15,971 bases of DNA from an uncultured Eubacteriales bacterium (GCA_902783795.1 CACZSO010000252.1:1-15971), one strand, 5' to 3'; positions 7,641 through 15,166 are shown, counted from the first letter of the stretch. Translations and numbers: made by a program. Notes: generated by a model from the sequence alone, not told the origin.

Positions 7641-10600
7641 CTTCTTCCTCCTTATCTGCCGCCAGTCCATGCTCCGGGACGTCTGTCACGATCAGGTCTT
7701 CTAATGTCTTTTTCCTTAAAAAACGTTTTCTGAAGCCGGGCAGCCGTTCATCAAATCCGCAGACGCCTTTGAAATCACAATATTTGCAGGCATCCTCCTG
7801 GCCATAGCGGTAAGGATTTACGGAAATATCGCCGGCCAATATACTGCCTGCCAGATCTTTCGATTTATTCAGCACAAAATCCGAAAGCTTTCCGAAGGCT
7901 TCCGTATCTGCCACTTTAGCATGCTTATCCGGGTTTTTATCCTTGGTAAAACCTAAGCTTTTTACCACTACAGAGGATCTTCCTGCTTCCTTATCTGTCA
8001 TGGCTACAGCTTTCGGATCTATGTTTGTCACACCGCTGAGCCGCAGTTTTTTCAGGATAGCCATATCCACATCTTCTTCACTCTTCTCTACGATTGGATC
8101 GTCGATGTGGTAATAATAGAAACCCGCAGGAATGATCGTTTTATCAGGATAGTCTTCATGGACCAGTTCTCTGGCAGCTTCCATGTACAGCAGAAGCTGC
8201 AGCTGCAGTCCATACCAGACCTTCGTAAAATCCAGGTCTGTGCTGCCTGACTTGTAATCGATGACCCGTACATAGACTTTATCCCCTTCTTCTGAAAGGT
8301 CCAGCCGGTCGATACGGCCCTGCAAGGTCAGGCTCAGCCCTTTGTCCAGGGGCAGATTCAGGCCCTTAAGCTGCCTTCCGCCATAAAAACTCACCTCTGT
8401 CTCTGTTTTTGTAAAACCCCCCCGGTCCCACTGTTCCTTCAGAGCCCACAAAGTCCTGTCAGTCAGGCGGAGCATGCGTTTTACCAGATATTCATTCCTG
8501 GCATTGTCATCAAAAATGCGGAATCCATATTCCCGGGTGGCTTCCAGTACACTTTCTTCGGCGAGCGCCGCCCGGGTCTTAAGATCCACATCCTGCCAGG
8601 AAAGTCCCTTTTCCTTCAGTTTGACGAAGAATGCATCGATGCTCTTGTGGAACAATGTTCCGAAATCCGCTGCGTTCAATTCGTATTCCGGCCGCTCCTC
8701 CAGGTCCAGGCCGTAGTTTAAAAAATGGCGGTAGGCACAGGAAGCATACTGCTCCAGCCGGCTCACAGACCCGGAAAGACGATGTTTAAATAACGCTTCC
8801 GTAACACTGTCGGACAACGACTCCTTACGGCTGCGGTAATACAGCCCTTCTTCCATCAATATAAAAGCATCCCGAAGGGCCTTATCTTTTCTCAATATCT
8901 GGTAAAGGCCGCGAATGTCCGGGGGGAATTCCGGCTCACGCCCTTCCCGTTCCGCCTGTTCATAAGCTTTCTGCAGTTCAGTCGACAGGTAACGGACACC
9001 GGCCCGTTCCGTAGATAAAAACCCTTTTCGCAGCGGGGACACCTTAAGATCCGGGAAGATGGTCTTCAATTCATTGATGACCGGGCTTTCAGAAAGCACC
9101 TTGCCATCCCGGTCCGAGGCCGCGTAAGTTATGCACAGGGTTTCTTCCGGCAATGTCAGGGCCAGATAGATATACAGCCGGTCGTTGAAACTTTCTTCCC
9201 GGCTTCCCGGCGCCAGATCGATATGGTTCTCTTTCAGGATTTCCCGGTCCATATCCGACAGAAGGCCGCCCTCTGAACGGTTCTGCGGCAGCATCCCTTC
9301 ATTGGCGCCCATGAGATACAGTTTTTTGATACCGGTCAGCCTGGTCCTTCGTAAGTCTCCGATCACCAGCCGGTCAATGGTCGGCGGCGCCAGGCCCAGC
9401 CGGACCTCGGAAAGGCCCGTAGTCAGAACATCGGAAAACTCAGAAAGGGACAGTTCCTGAGGCGCCAGCAGTTTTTCTGACAGGTCAAATAATTCTGCCA
9501 GCGAAGATACGCTGTGCTTATAAGCTTCCGAAAGAAGGACGTCGCCCTTATAAGCTGCCTCCCCGGCAAAAGACTGCATGATCTCTTCGGCACCGATCTC
9601 CTGAAGAAATGTCTTCAGTGCTGTGATCTTCGTCCCGGTACTGTTCTCTTCCTTCAAAAGATCCGTCAGAGGGAAAAGTGTCTCTGTCAGAACCGTCCTC
9701 AGCTCATTCACCGCTGTCATACGGATGGCCGCTGTCTTTTTTGCGCCTGTCCATTCACGGTCATAACTTTTCCGTCCGCGGATACCGGAAGCCAGCAGGA
9801 AGTTCTCAAATTCACAGGCCCGCTCATAAACAGAAAGCCGGTCTTCTAAAGGAAGTCTTGTCTTAAGAAACTGCTGCATCACCGGGTTCTTTATTACAGA
9901 AACCACATTTTCAAATGCATAGTCATTCTTAGCTGTTTCCAGGAGGGCTTTGATCAGCAGGAACAACGGGTCGTGAGACAAGTCACGGTTCTGGTCGAAG
10001 AAACAAGGGATCCCTGCCTCTGTCAGAACATTTTCCAATTCCTCCCGGTAGGCCGTCATATCAGACACGATAATGCCCAGTTCCCGATATTCATATCCAT
10101 CCCGGATATTTTTCCGGATCATGGAAAGGACCACTTCCGCTTCCTGGTGACGGGAAGATGTCCTGCCCAGGATAATGTCATGGACTTTCCCGGATCCAGG
10201 TTCTTTTTTAGCCCGGTAAAGGTTTCGCTCCAGACTGTCCAGTTCTTTGCTGACCGGCCTTTTTTCTGCGATGACCGCTTCAGCAAAGGCCACATTGGCC
10301 ATGATAGCCTGTTCTTTTAAGACTGCCGCACAATCCTGTGTCATAGAGAAGAGATCCTCTTCTCTCTTATTATTTTCCAGTGTTTCACCAGTTCCCAGGG
10401 TCAGGCCTACTGTTACTTTTTCTGCCTGCCTGATAAGACAGGCTATGACAGCATACTGAGGCGGCGTGAATCCGGTAAAGCCTTCCAGGATAAAGCTGGT
10501 GTCTTTGATCTTCGGCCATACGCTGATGCAGCCGGACAGCAGCGTCATCCGTTCCTCGGCCATACGGTAATCACGGCCCAGAAGCTCCATGAAGTCTTCA

Positions 10601-11088
10601 TAGATCTCCGCCACTTGGGTCAGTTTATCTTTAAGATAGGGAAATTCGGTCAGCTGATCCAGACTCCCCTTCAGTTTTTCCGGTGTGATATTATATTGGA
10701 CGAACTCTGAGATCAGGGACTTCATTTCTTCTACAAAGCCCTTTTTGTTCAGATTTCGCCGTAAGGGTGAATGACTGCCGGTATTCCTCTTCATAACGAG
10801 GCGGAGCAGCATATCCTTACCAGTATCATTAAGTACATTGGCTTCTGATTCATTCAGATCCTCAAAGACGCGGTACGCCAGCCGGTTGAAGGTCAGCACG
10901 TCGATGTTAAAAAGCGCATGGTTATGGCTTTTTACGATCATTTCCTTCTGAGTGATCAGCGAAGCCTGTTCGGGGACCAGCAGAATATAACGCTTATCCG
11001 GATGAAGTTCCGCTTCTTTGAGCACTTCTTCATAGATAAACGCTGTTCTGTTCGATTGTGAGGATCCGTAATACAGCTGTAACGACAT
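7633..11088 (-). CDS. addB: ATP-dependent helicase/nuclease subunit B
   Basis: AddB partners AddA. It carries an inactive helicase-like core, the second RecB-type nuclease and an iron-sulfur cluster, and in the Bacillus enzyme it recognises Chi. From the ATG at 11088 the protein has 1151 residues, close to the family norm. The N-terminus MSLQLYYGSSQSNRT aligns without gaps to the Bacillus start, but the Walker A positions are altered: Asn13 and Arg14 stand where Gly and Lys are expected. LLVPEQ and NIDVLTFNRLAYRVFE follow, as in other clostridial AddB proteins. The nuclease motif IDYKSGS has Asp944 and Lys946. The cluster ligands are Cys784 (SCAYRHF) and Cys1101, Cys1104 and Cys1110 (CKYCDFKGVC), with the expected spacing. 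An upstream in-frame start at 11172 would run through the murG terminator and is rejected; GGGAGA at 11093-11098 supports 11088. Confidence 0.94.
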   Translation of the reverse strand: MSLQLYYGSSQSNRTAFIYEEVLKEAELHPDKRYILLVPEQASLITQKEMIVKSHNHALFNIDVLTFNRLAYRVFEDLNESEANVLNDTGKDMLLRLVMKRNTGSHSPLRRNLNKKGFVEEMKSLISEFVQYNITPEKLKGSLDQLTEFPYLKDKLTQVAEIYEDFMELLGRDYRMAEERMTLLSGCISVWPKIKDTSFILEGFTGFTPPQYAVIACLIRQAEKVTVGLTLGTGETLENNKREEDLFSMTQDCAAVLKEQAIMANVAFAEAVIAEKRPVSKELDSLERNLYRAKKEPGSGKVHDIILGRTSSRHQEAEVVLSMIRKNIRDGYEYRELGIIVSDMTAYREELENVLTEAGIPCFFDQNRDLSHDPLFLLIKALLETAKNDYAFENVVSVIKNPVMQQFLKTRLPLEDRLSVYERACEFENFLLASGIRGRKSYDREWTGAKKTAAIRMTAVNELRTVLTETLFPLTDLLKEENSTGTKITALKTFLQEIGAEEIMQSFAGEAAYKGDVLLSEAYKHSVSSLAELFDLSEKLLAPQELSLSEFSDVLTTGLSEVRLGLAPPTIDRLVIGDLRRTRLTGIKKLYLMGANEGMLPQNRSEGGLLSDMDREILKENHIDLAPGSREESFNDRLYIYLALTLPEETLCITYAASDRDGKVLSESPVINELKTIFPDLKVSPLRKGFLSTERAGVRYLSTELQKAYEQAEREGREPEFPPDIRGLYQILRKDKALRDAFILMEEGLYYRSRKESLSDSVTEALFKHRLSGSVSRLEQYASCAYRHFLNYGLDLEERPEYELNAADFGTLFHKSIDAFFVKLKEKGLSWQDVDLKTRAALAEESVLEATREYGFRIFDDNARNEYLVKRMLRLTDRTLWALKEQWDRGGFTKTETEVSFYGGRQLKGLNLPLDKGLSLTLQGRIDRLDLSEEGDKVYVRVIDYKSGSTDLDFTKVWYGLQLQLLLYMEAARELVHEDYPDKTIIPAGFYYYHIDDPIVEKSEEDVDMAILKKLRLSGVTNIDPKAVAMTDKEAGRSSVVVKSLGFTKDKNPDKHAKVADTEAFGKLSDFVLNKSKDLAGSILAGDISVNPYRYGQEDACKYCDFKGVCGFDERLPGFRKRFLRKKTLEDLIVTDVPEHGLAADKEEEDG
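7647..7653 (-). promoter_or_regulatory. Ribosome binding site deciding the addA start
   Basis: On the minus strand AAGGAGG lies inside the 3' end of addB, six bases before the ATG at 7640. The alternative ATG at 7670 would put this element inside the coding region and has no comparable site of its own. Confidence 0.85.
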
Positions 11089-11092
11089 ACTA

Positions 11093-11098
11093 TCTCCC
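11093..11098 (-). promoter_or_regulatory. Ribosome binding site deciding the addB start
   Basis: GGGAGA on the minus strand lies four bases before the ATG at 11088. This fixes the start downstream of the murG terminator and removes a 28-residue extension that looks nothing like AddB. Confidence 0.8.
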
Positions 11099-11111
11099 GC
11101 GTCAAAAATGT

Positions 11112-11161
11112 TAAATAAAAAAGAAAACGCCGGGGATCTGTCCCCATGACTTCCCCGGCGT
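11112..11161 (-). terminator. Intrinsic terminator after murG, just ahead of addB
   Basis: On the minus strand ACGCCGGGGA (11152-11161) pairs with TCCCCGGCGT (11127-11136) across a 15-base loop, followed by TTTTCTTTTTTATTT (11112-11126). The stem begins 13 bases beyond the murG stop. The loop holds a second GGGGA (11141-11145) that can instead pair with the same TCCCC arm in a short 5-base-pair hairpin, so two mutually exclusive foldings exist. The addB start codon is only 23 bases past the U-tract. Confidence 0.9.
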
Positions 11162-11174
11162 CCATAGAACATGT

Positions 11175-12245
11175 TTATTTGTTTACAATTTCATCGATCA
11201 TATTCAGGATAACGTCCACACCATTTCCCAGACTGCTTTCTTCCATGGCTTTTATATAAACATCACGATCTTCGTACAATTTTTTCAAGCCTTCGACCAG
11301 CGCTTCTTTTGTCAGGTCCTCTTCTTCTATGCACATAGAGAAACCTTGTTTTTCAAAGGAGCGGGCGTTCAGGATCTGGTCGCCACGGCTGGCTAATTTC
11401 GAAAGCGGTGTCAAAAGCGCCGGCTTCCTCAACGCCAGGATCTCGCAAAGTACATTGGCGCCTGCCCGGGAGAACAGGATATCTGCTGCCGCGTAAACAT
11501 CCTTAAGTTCCGCCGATACATACTCAAACTGTACATATCCGGGCTTATCTGTAAGCGTCTCATCCAGATTTCCTCTGCCGCAGAGATGAACGATGTCAAA
11601 CATCGGCAGCAGATCATCCAGTGCTTCACGAAGTGCCGCATTCAGATGCTGGGCGCCTAAGGATCCGCCGATCATCATCAGCACCGGTTTCTGTCCGTCA
11701 AAGCCTATGAATTTCAGTCCTTCTTCCCGGCTGCCTGAAAGCAGTTCTTTCCGGATAGGTGATCCAGTCAGTACCCCTTTTCCTTCCGGCAGATACTGCA
11801 ATGTCTCCGGGAAATTACAGCAGGCTTTCACGCAGGCGCCATAGCAAAGCTTATTCGCCAGACCAGGCGTCATATCAGACTCATGGATGATGACAGGGAT
11901 GTCCAGCGCTTTAGCTGCCCTGACCACCGGTACAGAAACAAAGCCTCCCTTAGAGAAGACGATGTCCGGTTTATATTTTTTCAGCAGTTTCTTCGCTTCT
12001 GAAAAACCCTTGATCACATTGCCCACATCTGTGATATTCTTAAAGCTTAAGTAACGCCGGAGTTTCCCGGTGGCAATGCCGTCATAAGGGATATTTTCTG
12101 CTTCGATCAGGGCTTTTTCCATGCCTTCATAGGAGCCGATATAGCGGATATCATATCCGCGTTCTTTCAGTCCCGGAAGCAATGCAATATTCGGCGTTAC
12201 ATGACCTGCCGTACCGCCGCCTGTTAATATGATCCGTTTTTCCAT
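11175..12245 (-). CDS. murG: UDP-GlcNAc:lipid I N-acetylglucosaminyltransferase
   Basis: MurG adds GlcNAc to lipid I on the inner face of the membrane, giving lipid II for peptidoglycan. The 356-residue length and motifs fit. The glycine-rich loop GGGTAGHVTPN is at 9-19, GKLRRYLSFKN at 60-70, FSKGGFVSVPVV at 97-108 and HESDMTPGLANK at 121-132. The C-terminal domain has GGSLGAQ (193-199) and SRAGANVLCEIL (259-270), whose Glu268 matches the residue that holds the UDP ribose. The gene follows the TSCPD gene with only three bases between stop and start (TAATTTATG), and no clear Shine-Dalgarno is seen, so translation is probably coupled. It stands apart from any division or cell-wall (dcw) cluster in view. 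Whether it is the only murG or a paralogue in this genome cannot be told from the window. Confidence 0.9.
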   Translation of the reverse strand: MEKRIILTGGGTAGHVTPNIALLPGLKERGYDIRYIGSYEGMEKALIEAENIPYDGIATGKLRRYLSFKNITDVGNVIKGFSEAKKLLKKYKPDIVFSKGGFVSVPVVRAAKALDIPVIIHESDMTPGLANKLCYGACVKACCNFPETLQYLPEGKGVLTGSPIRKELLSGSREEGLKFIGFDGQKPVLMMIGGSLGAQHLNAALREALDDLLPMFDIVHLCGRGNLDETLTDKPGYVQFEYVSAELKDVYAAADILFSRAGANVLCEILALRKPALLTPLSKLASRGDQILNARSFEKQGFSMCIEEEDLTKEALVEGLKKLYEDRDVYIKAMEESSLGNGVDVILNMIDEIVNK

Positions 12246-12248
12246 AAA

Positions 12249-12500
12249 TTATGCGACCGATTCTTTATACTGTTCCAGTGCTTTGGCCAGCTGGTCCGGG
12301 CAGGATGTGCCCTTGCCTGCGCAGTCAACACCTTTCAGACGGCTGATGACTTCATCCACCGTCATGCCTTTTACTAACGTAGCAACACCGACCGTATTGC
12401 CGGGGCAGCCGCCCACAAACTTGCATTCTGTAATTATACCGTTTTCTACATTAAACTGGATCTCTTTGCTGCAAGTGCCTTTTGTTTTGTAAGAGTACAT
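12249..12500 (-). CDS. TSCPD-domain small protein (TIGR03905-like)
   Basis: This is an 83-residue protein with the TSCPD signature at 65-69 and a GGCPGNTVGVATLVKGM block at 30-46. The five Cys residues (10, 26, 32, 60, 67) are in positions that could bind a metal. The domain is known as a stand-alone family in Clostridia and as the C-terminal piece of some vitamin B12-dependent ribonucleotide reductases. The function of the short form is unknown. The start has a perfect AGGAGG at 12505-12510. It is the first gene after the promoter at 12570-12598 and precedes murG by three bases, so the two are co-expressed. The gene is intact and of typical length. Confidence 0.85.
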   Translation of the reverse strand: MYSYKTKGTCSKEIQFNVENGIITECKFVGGCPGNTVGVATLVKGMTVDEVISRLKGVDCAGKGTSCPDQLAKALEQYKESVA

Positions 12501-12520
12501 AAAACCTCCTCTGTATGGTG

Positions 12521-12552
12521 AAAAATAATTCTGCGGCAGATACTCCGCAGAA
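12521..12552 (-). terminator. Attenuator-like hairpin in the TSCPD-murG leader
   Basis: On the minus strand TTCTGCGG (12545-12552) pairs perfectly with CCGCAGAA (12529-12536) over an 8-base loop and is followed by TTATTTTT (12521-12528). It lies between the promoter and the TSCPD ribosome binding site, so it has the form and place of a leader terminator. No competing antiterminator stem or leader peptide is evident in the short leader, so a role in stopping or stabilising the transcript is inferred only. Confidence 0.55.
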
Positions 12553-12564
12553 AGTTACTGCAAT

Positions 12565-12589
12565 ATGATATTATATCACAAAATATCAT
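12565..12589. promoter_or_regulatory. Inverted repeat overlapping the TSCPD-murG promoter
   Basis: ATGATATT (12565-12572) and AATATCAT (12582-12589) form an 8-base perfect inverted repeat with a 9-base centre, covering the -10 box and most of the spacer. A second, overlapping near-palindrome (TGATATAATATCA) is centred on the -10. The layout suits a dimeric repressor, but the bases are AT-rich and promoter-like, so chance is possible. I do not recognise it as a known box. Confidence 0.35.
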
Positions 12590-12598
12590 GATTGTCAC
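12570..12598 (-). promoter_or_regulatory. Sigma-A promoter for TSCPD-murG with extended -10
   Basis: On the minus strand GTGACA (12593-12598) and a perfect TATAAT (12570-12575) are separated by 17 bases, and TGA just before the -10 gives an extended -10 element. The predicted transcript start is near 12563, leaving a leader of about 60 bases. Confidence 0.85.
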
Positions 12599-12656
12599 GG
12601 TCATTTGAAAATGTTCAGGAAACTATATTGACTTTCACCGCAAACTGCACCCGGCT
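12599..12656. other. Short spacer between two transcription units
   Basis: These 58 bases lie between the isomerase terminator and the TSCPD-murG promoter. I see no open frame, tRNA-like fold or recognisable riboswitch in them, and no plus-strand promoter with both boxes properly spaced. Confidence 0.5.
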
Positions 12657-12695
12657 GATAAAAGGCGGCAGGGGTCGGACATGACCCCTGCCACC
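12657..12695 (-). terminator. Intrinsic terminator of the HIT-kinase-isomerase operon
   Basis: On the minus strand GGTGGCAGGGGTC (12683-12695) pairs with GACCCCTGCCGCC (12664-12676), 13 pairs including one G-U, over a 6-base loop. TTTTATC follows. It begins about 25 bases past the isomerase stop codon. Confidence 0.9.
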
Positions 12696-12719
12696 GGATG
12701 AAACCATACCGTGACCCGT

Positions 12720-13568
12720 TTATTCTACGTATCCGGTCTCTTTCATGTTGTAGTAGCCTGCCTGGGCGGTTGCCAGCGGATCCAGGTTATACATGAAATC
12801 CTGCTCGATGATAGCATAATCCAATCCCATCTCAACAGCGGTCTTAAGCACTTCCTTCATGGGAAGATAGCCGGTGCCGGGGGTGGTGAAACGAGGCATG
12901 ATAATGTCTCTTTTGTCTCTGTGCTGTTCTACTCCGCCATCGGCGAAATCTTTGATATGAATAGCGCAGAGTCTGTCACCAAACTGTTTCATGACCTGGA
13001 CCGGATCAAAGCCGGCATACTTACACCAGCCGGTATCCAGCTCAAATTTCAGATCATCCGTATAAGCGGCCATCAGATAGATATAAGGAACACCCTTGTA
13101 GCACTGCAGGAATTCCTCATCATGGTTGTGGAAGGCTACCTTTATGCCTTCTTTCTTCAAGGCTGATGCAGCCCGTTCCAGTTTCTCCACATCCTTCATG
13201 GCTTCGTCGTAAGTCAGCCGGTTTTCCAGACGGCCAAACCGGTACTGGGCTACCGTAGATACCATGGATGTGGCCCGGTCTACACCGATCCTGTGTGCCT
13301 GTTCGGCTATGGCTTTGACATCGTACTCGCCGTCAGGTCCGCTCATCATGAAAGCGGTCAGCGGTTCCATACCCAGTTCGTGCAGCTTATTCAGTGCCTG
13401 CTCTTCTGTGTATTTGGCTTTCCCTGTAGCCATGTCTCTGCCCTGCGCCATCATAAGGACTTCATAGCCCTTATAACCCATGGCCGCCAGCTTCTCCAGT
13501 GCTTCGAATGGGTCCATGTCCCGAGGCATAAAACCTGTGGCGATCAGTCCTGCTTTTAACTTTTCCAT
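12720..13568 (-). CDS. Sugar-phosphate isomerase/epimerase (AP endonuclease 2-type TIM barrel)
   Basis: This 282-residue protein belongs to the xylose isomerase-like TIM barrel family, whose members interconvert keto sugars or act on inositols and related polyols using a divalent metal. Barrel-end metal-site motifs are visible: AFHNHDEEF (145-153), FELDTGW (175-181), IHIKDF (203-208) and IIEQDF (253-258). The GYKGYEVL segment (31-38) and PGTGY (230-234) are also family hallmarks. There is no signal peptide, so it is cytoplasmic. AGGAGG precedes ATG in the 23-base gap after the FGGY kinase. Pairing with a kinase suggests the two act in sequence on one sugar, but the substrate cannot be read from the sequence. 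It is the last gene before a strong terminator. Confidence 0.85.
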   Translation of the reverse strand: MEKLKAGLIATGFMPRDMDPFEALEKLAAMGYKGYEVLMMAQGRDMATGKAKYTEEQALNKLHELGMEPLTAFMMSGPDGEYDVKAIAEQAHRIGVDRATSMVSTVAQYRFGRLENRLTYDEAMKDVEKLERAASALKKEGIKVAFHNHDEEFLQCYKGVPYIYLMAAYTDDLKFELDTGWCKYAGFDPVQVMKQFGDRLCAIHIKDFADGGVEQHRDKRDIIMPRFTTPGTGYLPMKEVLKTAVEMGLDYAIIEQDFMYNLDPLATAQAGYYNMKETGYVE

Positions 13569-13591
13569 ACTAATTCCTCCTGAAATAATAT

Positions 13592-15166
13592 TTATAAGGT
13601 TTCTATAGCCTTCTCTTCTACGATCAGGCTCTTCTTATACTGTGCCACATAAGCATTGAAGCCGCTGATATCGGATCCATCCGCCATCAATGTGCTGGCC
13701 GGCGCATCATTAAAGACGCGTACGTCCAGGAAGTCTTCCAATGTTTCGCCTTCCTGTTTCCAGACCAGATAAGCCGCCAGTAGTGCCATCCCATAAGGTC
13801 CGCCTTCTCCGGCTGTTTCCATACAGGTCACCGGGGCCTGTGCCGCTGCAGACATAAACCGCTGTCCCACACCTGGTGTCTTGAAAAATCCCCCGTGGCC
13901 GTAAAGCTTGTCCACCCGTACTTTTTCTTCTCCTATCAGGATGTCCAGACCGATCTTCAGCGTAGCCAGGGCTGACATCATATGGGAGCGCATCAGGTCT
14001 GCCAGTGTAAACGCGGCTTCCGGTGTGCGAAGGAAGACCGGACGGCCTTCGTTCAGATCCGTGACGCCTTCTCCGGAATAATAATTATAATTCAGCAGTC
14101 CGCCGGCGTCCGGAGCCCCTTCCAGGGCCTTTTTAAACAGCAGGGTAAACAGTTCTCCTTTGTCCATAGGTTTCCCTATATATTCTGCAAATTCTCCGAA
14201 CAAAGCTACCCAGGCATTGATATCTGTCGTACAGTTATTGCAGTGTACCATAGCCACCGGTGCGCCGGAAGGCGTAGTCACCATATCGATCTCGCGATGA
14301 ACCCCCAGCTCATGATCGGTAACGATCATGGCAAAATCGGAAGTGCCGGCAGAGACATTGCCGGTATAAACACGGACCGAGTTCGTCGCTGCCATACCGG
14401 TGCCCGCATCGCCCTCACAGGGGCAGAGGGGAATGCCCGGTTCCAGATCTCCTTCCGGATCCAGGAAAGCCGCGCCTTCCGGTGTGAGCTGTCCGGCATT
14501 TTCTCCGGCGCATTTGACTACAGGCAGAATGTCCCGGAGCTTCCAGGGAAAACCTTCCTTTGCTGTCAGCGCATCGAATTTCTGGACAAAAGCCTCGTTA
14601 TAGTCATAAACATTGCTGTCGATAGGGAACATGCCGGAGGCTTCACCGATACCCATACTGCGCTCCCCGGTAAGCTTCATATGGATGGCTCCTGCCAGAG
14701 TGGTCAGATAATCGATGTCCTTCACATGGCTTTCTTTGTTCAGGATGGCCTGGTACAGATGGGCTATAGACCAGCGCTGGGGAATGTTGAATCCAAACAA
14801 TTCAGTCAGTTCCGCAGCTGCCTGTTCTGTAATGGTATTCCGCCAGGTCCTGAAGTCAGCCAGCTGTTTTCCATCTTTATCAAAGGGCAAGTAGCCGTGC
14901 ATCATGCCGGAAATACCGATGGCCGCGACTTTCTTGATAGGTTCTCCAAACTTCTTGAAAGCGTCTTCCTTTAAAGACTTATAACAAGCCCGGAGTCCCG
15001 TATCGATCTCCTCTGTCCCATAGGTCCAGATGCCGTTTACCAGCCGGTTTTCCCAGTCATGATAGCCTTGGGCGATCACCTTAAACTGCCGGTCCAGCAG
15101 CACGGCCTTGATCCTGGTGGAACCCAGTTCTAATCCTATGACCGTATTCTCATAATTTATAGCCAT
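13592..15166 (-). CDS. FGGY-family carbohydrate kinase, substrate unknown
   Basis: This 524-residue protein has the actin-like fold of FGGY sugar kinases, which phosphorylate pentoses, hexoses or polyols with ATP. The first phosphate loop is GLELGSTRIKAVLLD (11-25). AAIGISGMMHGYLPFD at 81-96 matches the xylulokinase-type substrate segment. Asp253 in CEGDAGTGMA is the likely catalytic base, followed by VSAGTSDFAM (271-280, second phosphate motif) and the adenosine-side GHGGFFKTPGVGQRFMSAA (423-441). The usual FGGY signature near residue 130 is replaced by RWSIAHLYQAIL, so it is not a standard xylulokinase or glycerol kinase. The start is ATG at 15166, with GAGGGA a few bases upstream in the 12-base gap after the HIT gene. 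It is co-transcribed with HIT and the isomerase. No transporter or regulator accompanies it. Confidence 0.85.
   Translation of the reverse strand: MAINYENTVIGLELGSTRIKAVLLDRQFKVIAQGYHDWENRLVNGIWTYGTEEIDTGLRACYKSLKEDAFKKFGEPIKKVAAIGISGMMHGYLPFDKDGKQLADFRTWRNTITEQAAAELTELFGFNIPQRWSIAHLYQAILNKESHVKDIDYLTTLAGAIHMKLTGERSMGIGEASGMFPIDSNVYDYNEAFVQKFDALTAKEGFPWKLRDILPVVKCAGENAGQLTPEGAAFLDPEGDLEPGIPLCPCEGDAGTGMAATNSVRVYTGNVSAGTSDFAMIVTDHELGVHREIDMVTTPSGAPVAMVHCNNCTTDINAWVALFGEFAEYIGKPMDKGELFTLLFKKALEGAPDAGGLLNYNYYSGEGVTDLNEGRPVFLRTPEAAFTLADLMRSHMMSALATLKIGLDILIGEEKVRVDKLYGHGGFFKTPGVGQRFMSAAAQAPVTCMETAGEGGPYGMALLAAYLVWKQEGETLEDFLDVRVFNDAPASTLMADGSDISGFNAYVAQYKKSLIVEEKAIETL

Noticed and set aside
4047..11088. 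AddAB as part of a phage-defence island
   Set aside because: AddAB is the standard recombination nuclease of Firmicutes, and its neighbours here are housekeeping genes with no restriction, toxin or other defence partner.
12565..12589. The promoter inverted repeat as a Rex-type redox box
   Set aside because: A TTGTGA half-site is present on the minus strand, but the matching half is missing at the required distance.
13982..14974. A 330-codon plus-strand open frame opposite the FGGY kinase
   Set aside because: It lies fully antisense to a gene with clear kinase motifs, has no ribosome binding site or recognisable domain, and is rich in residues expected from reading biased third positions backwards.
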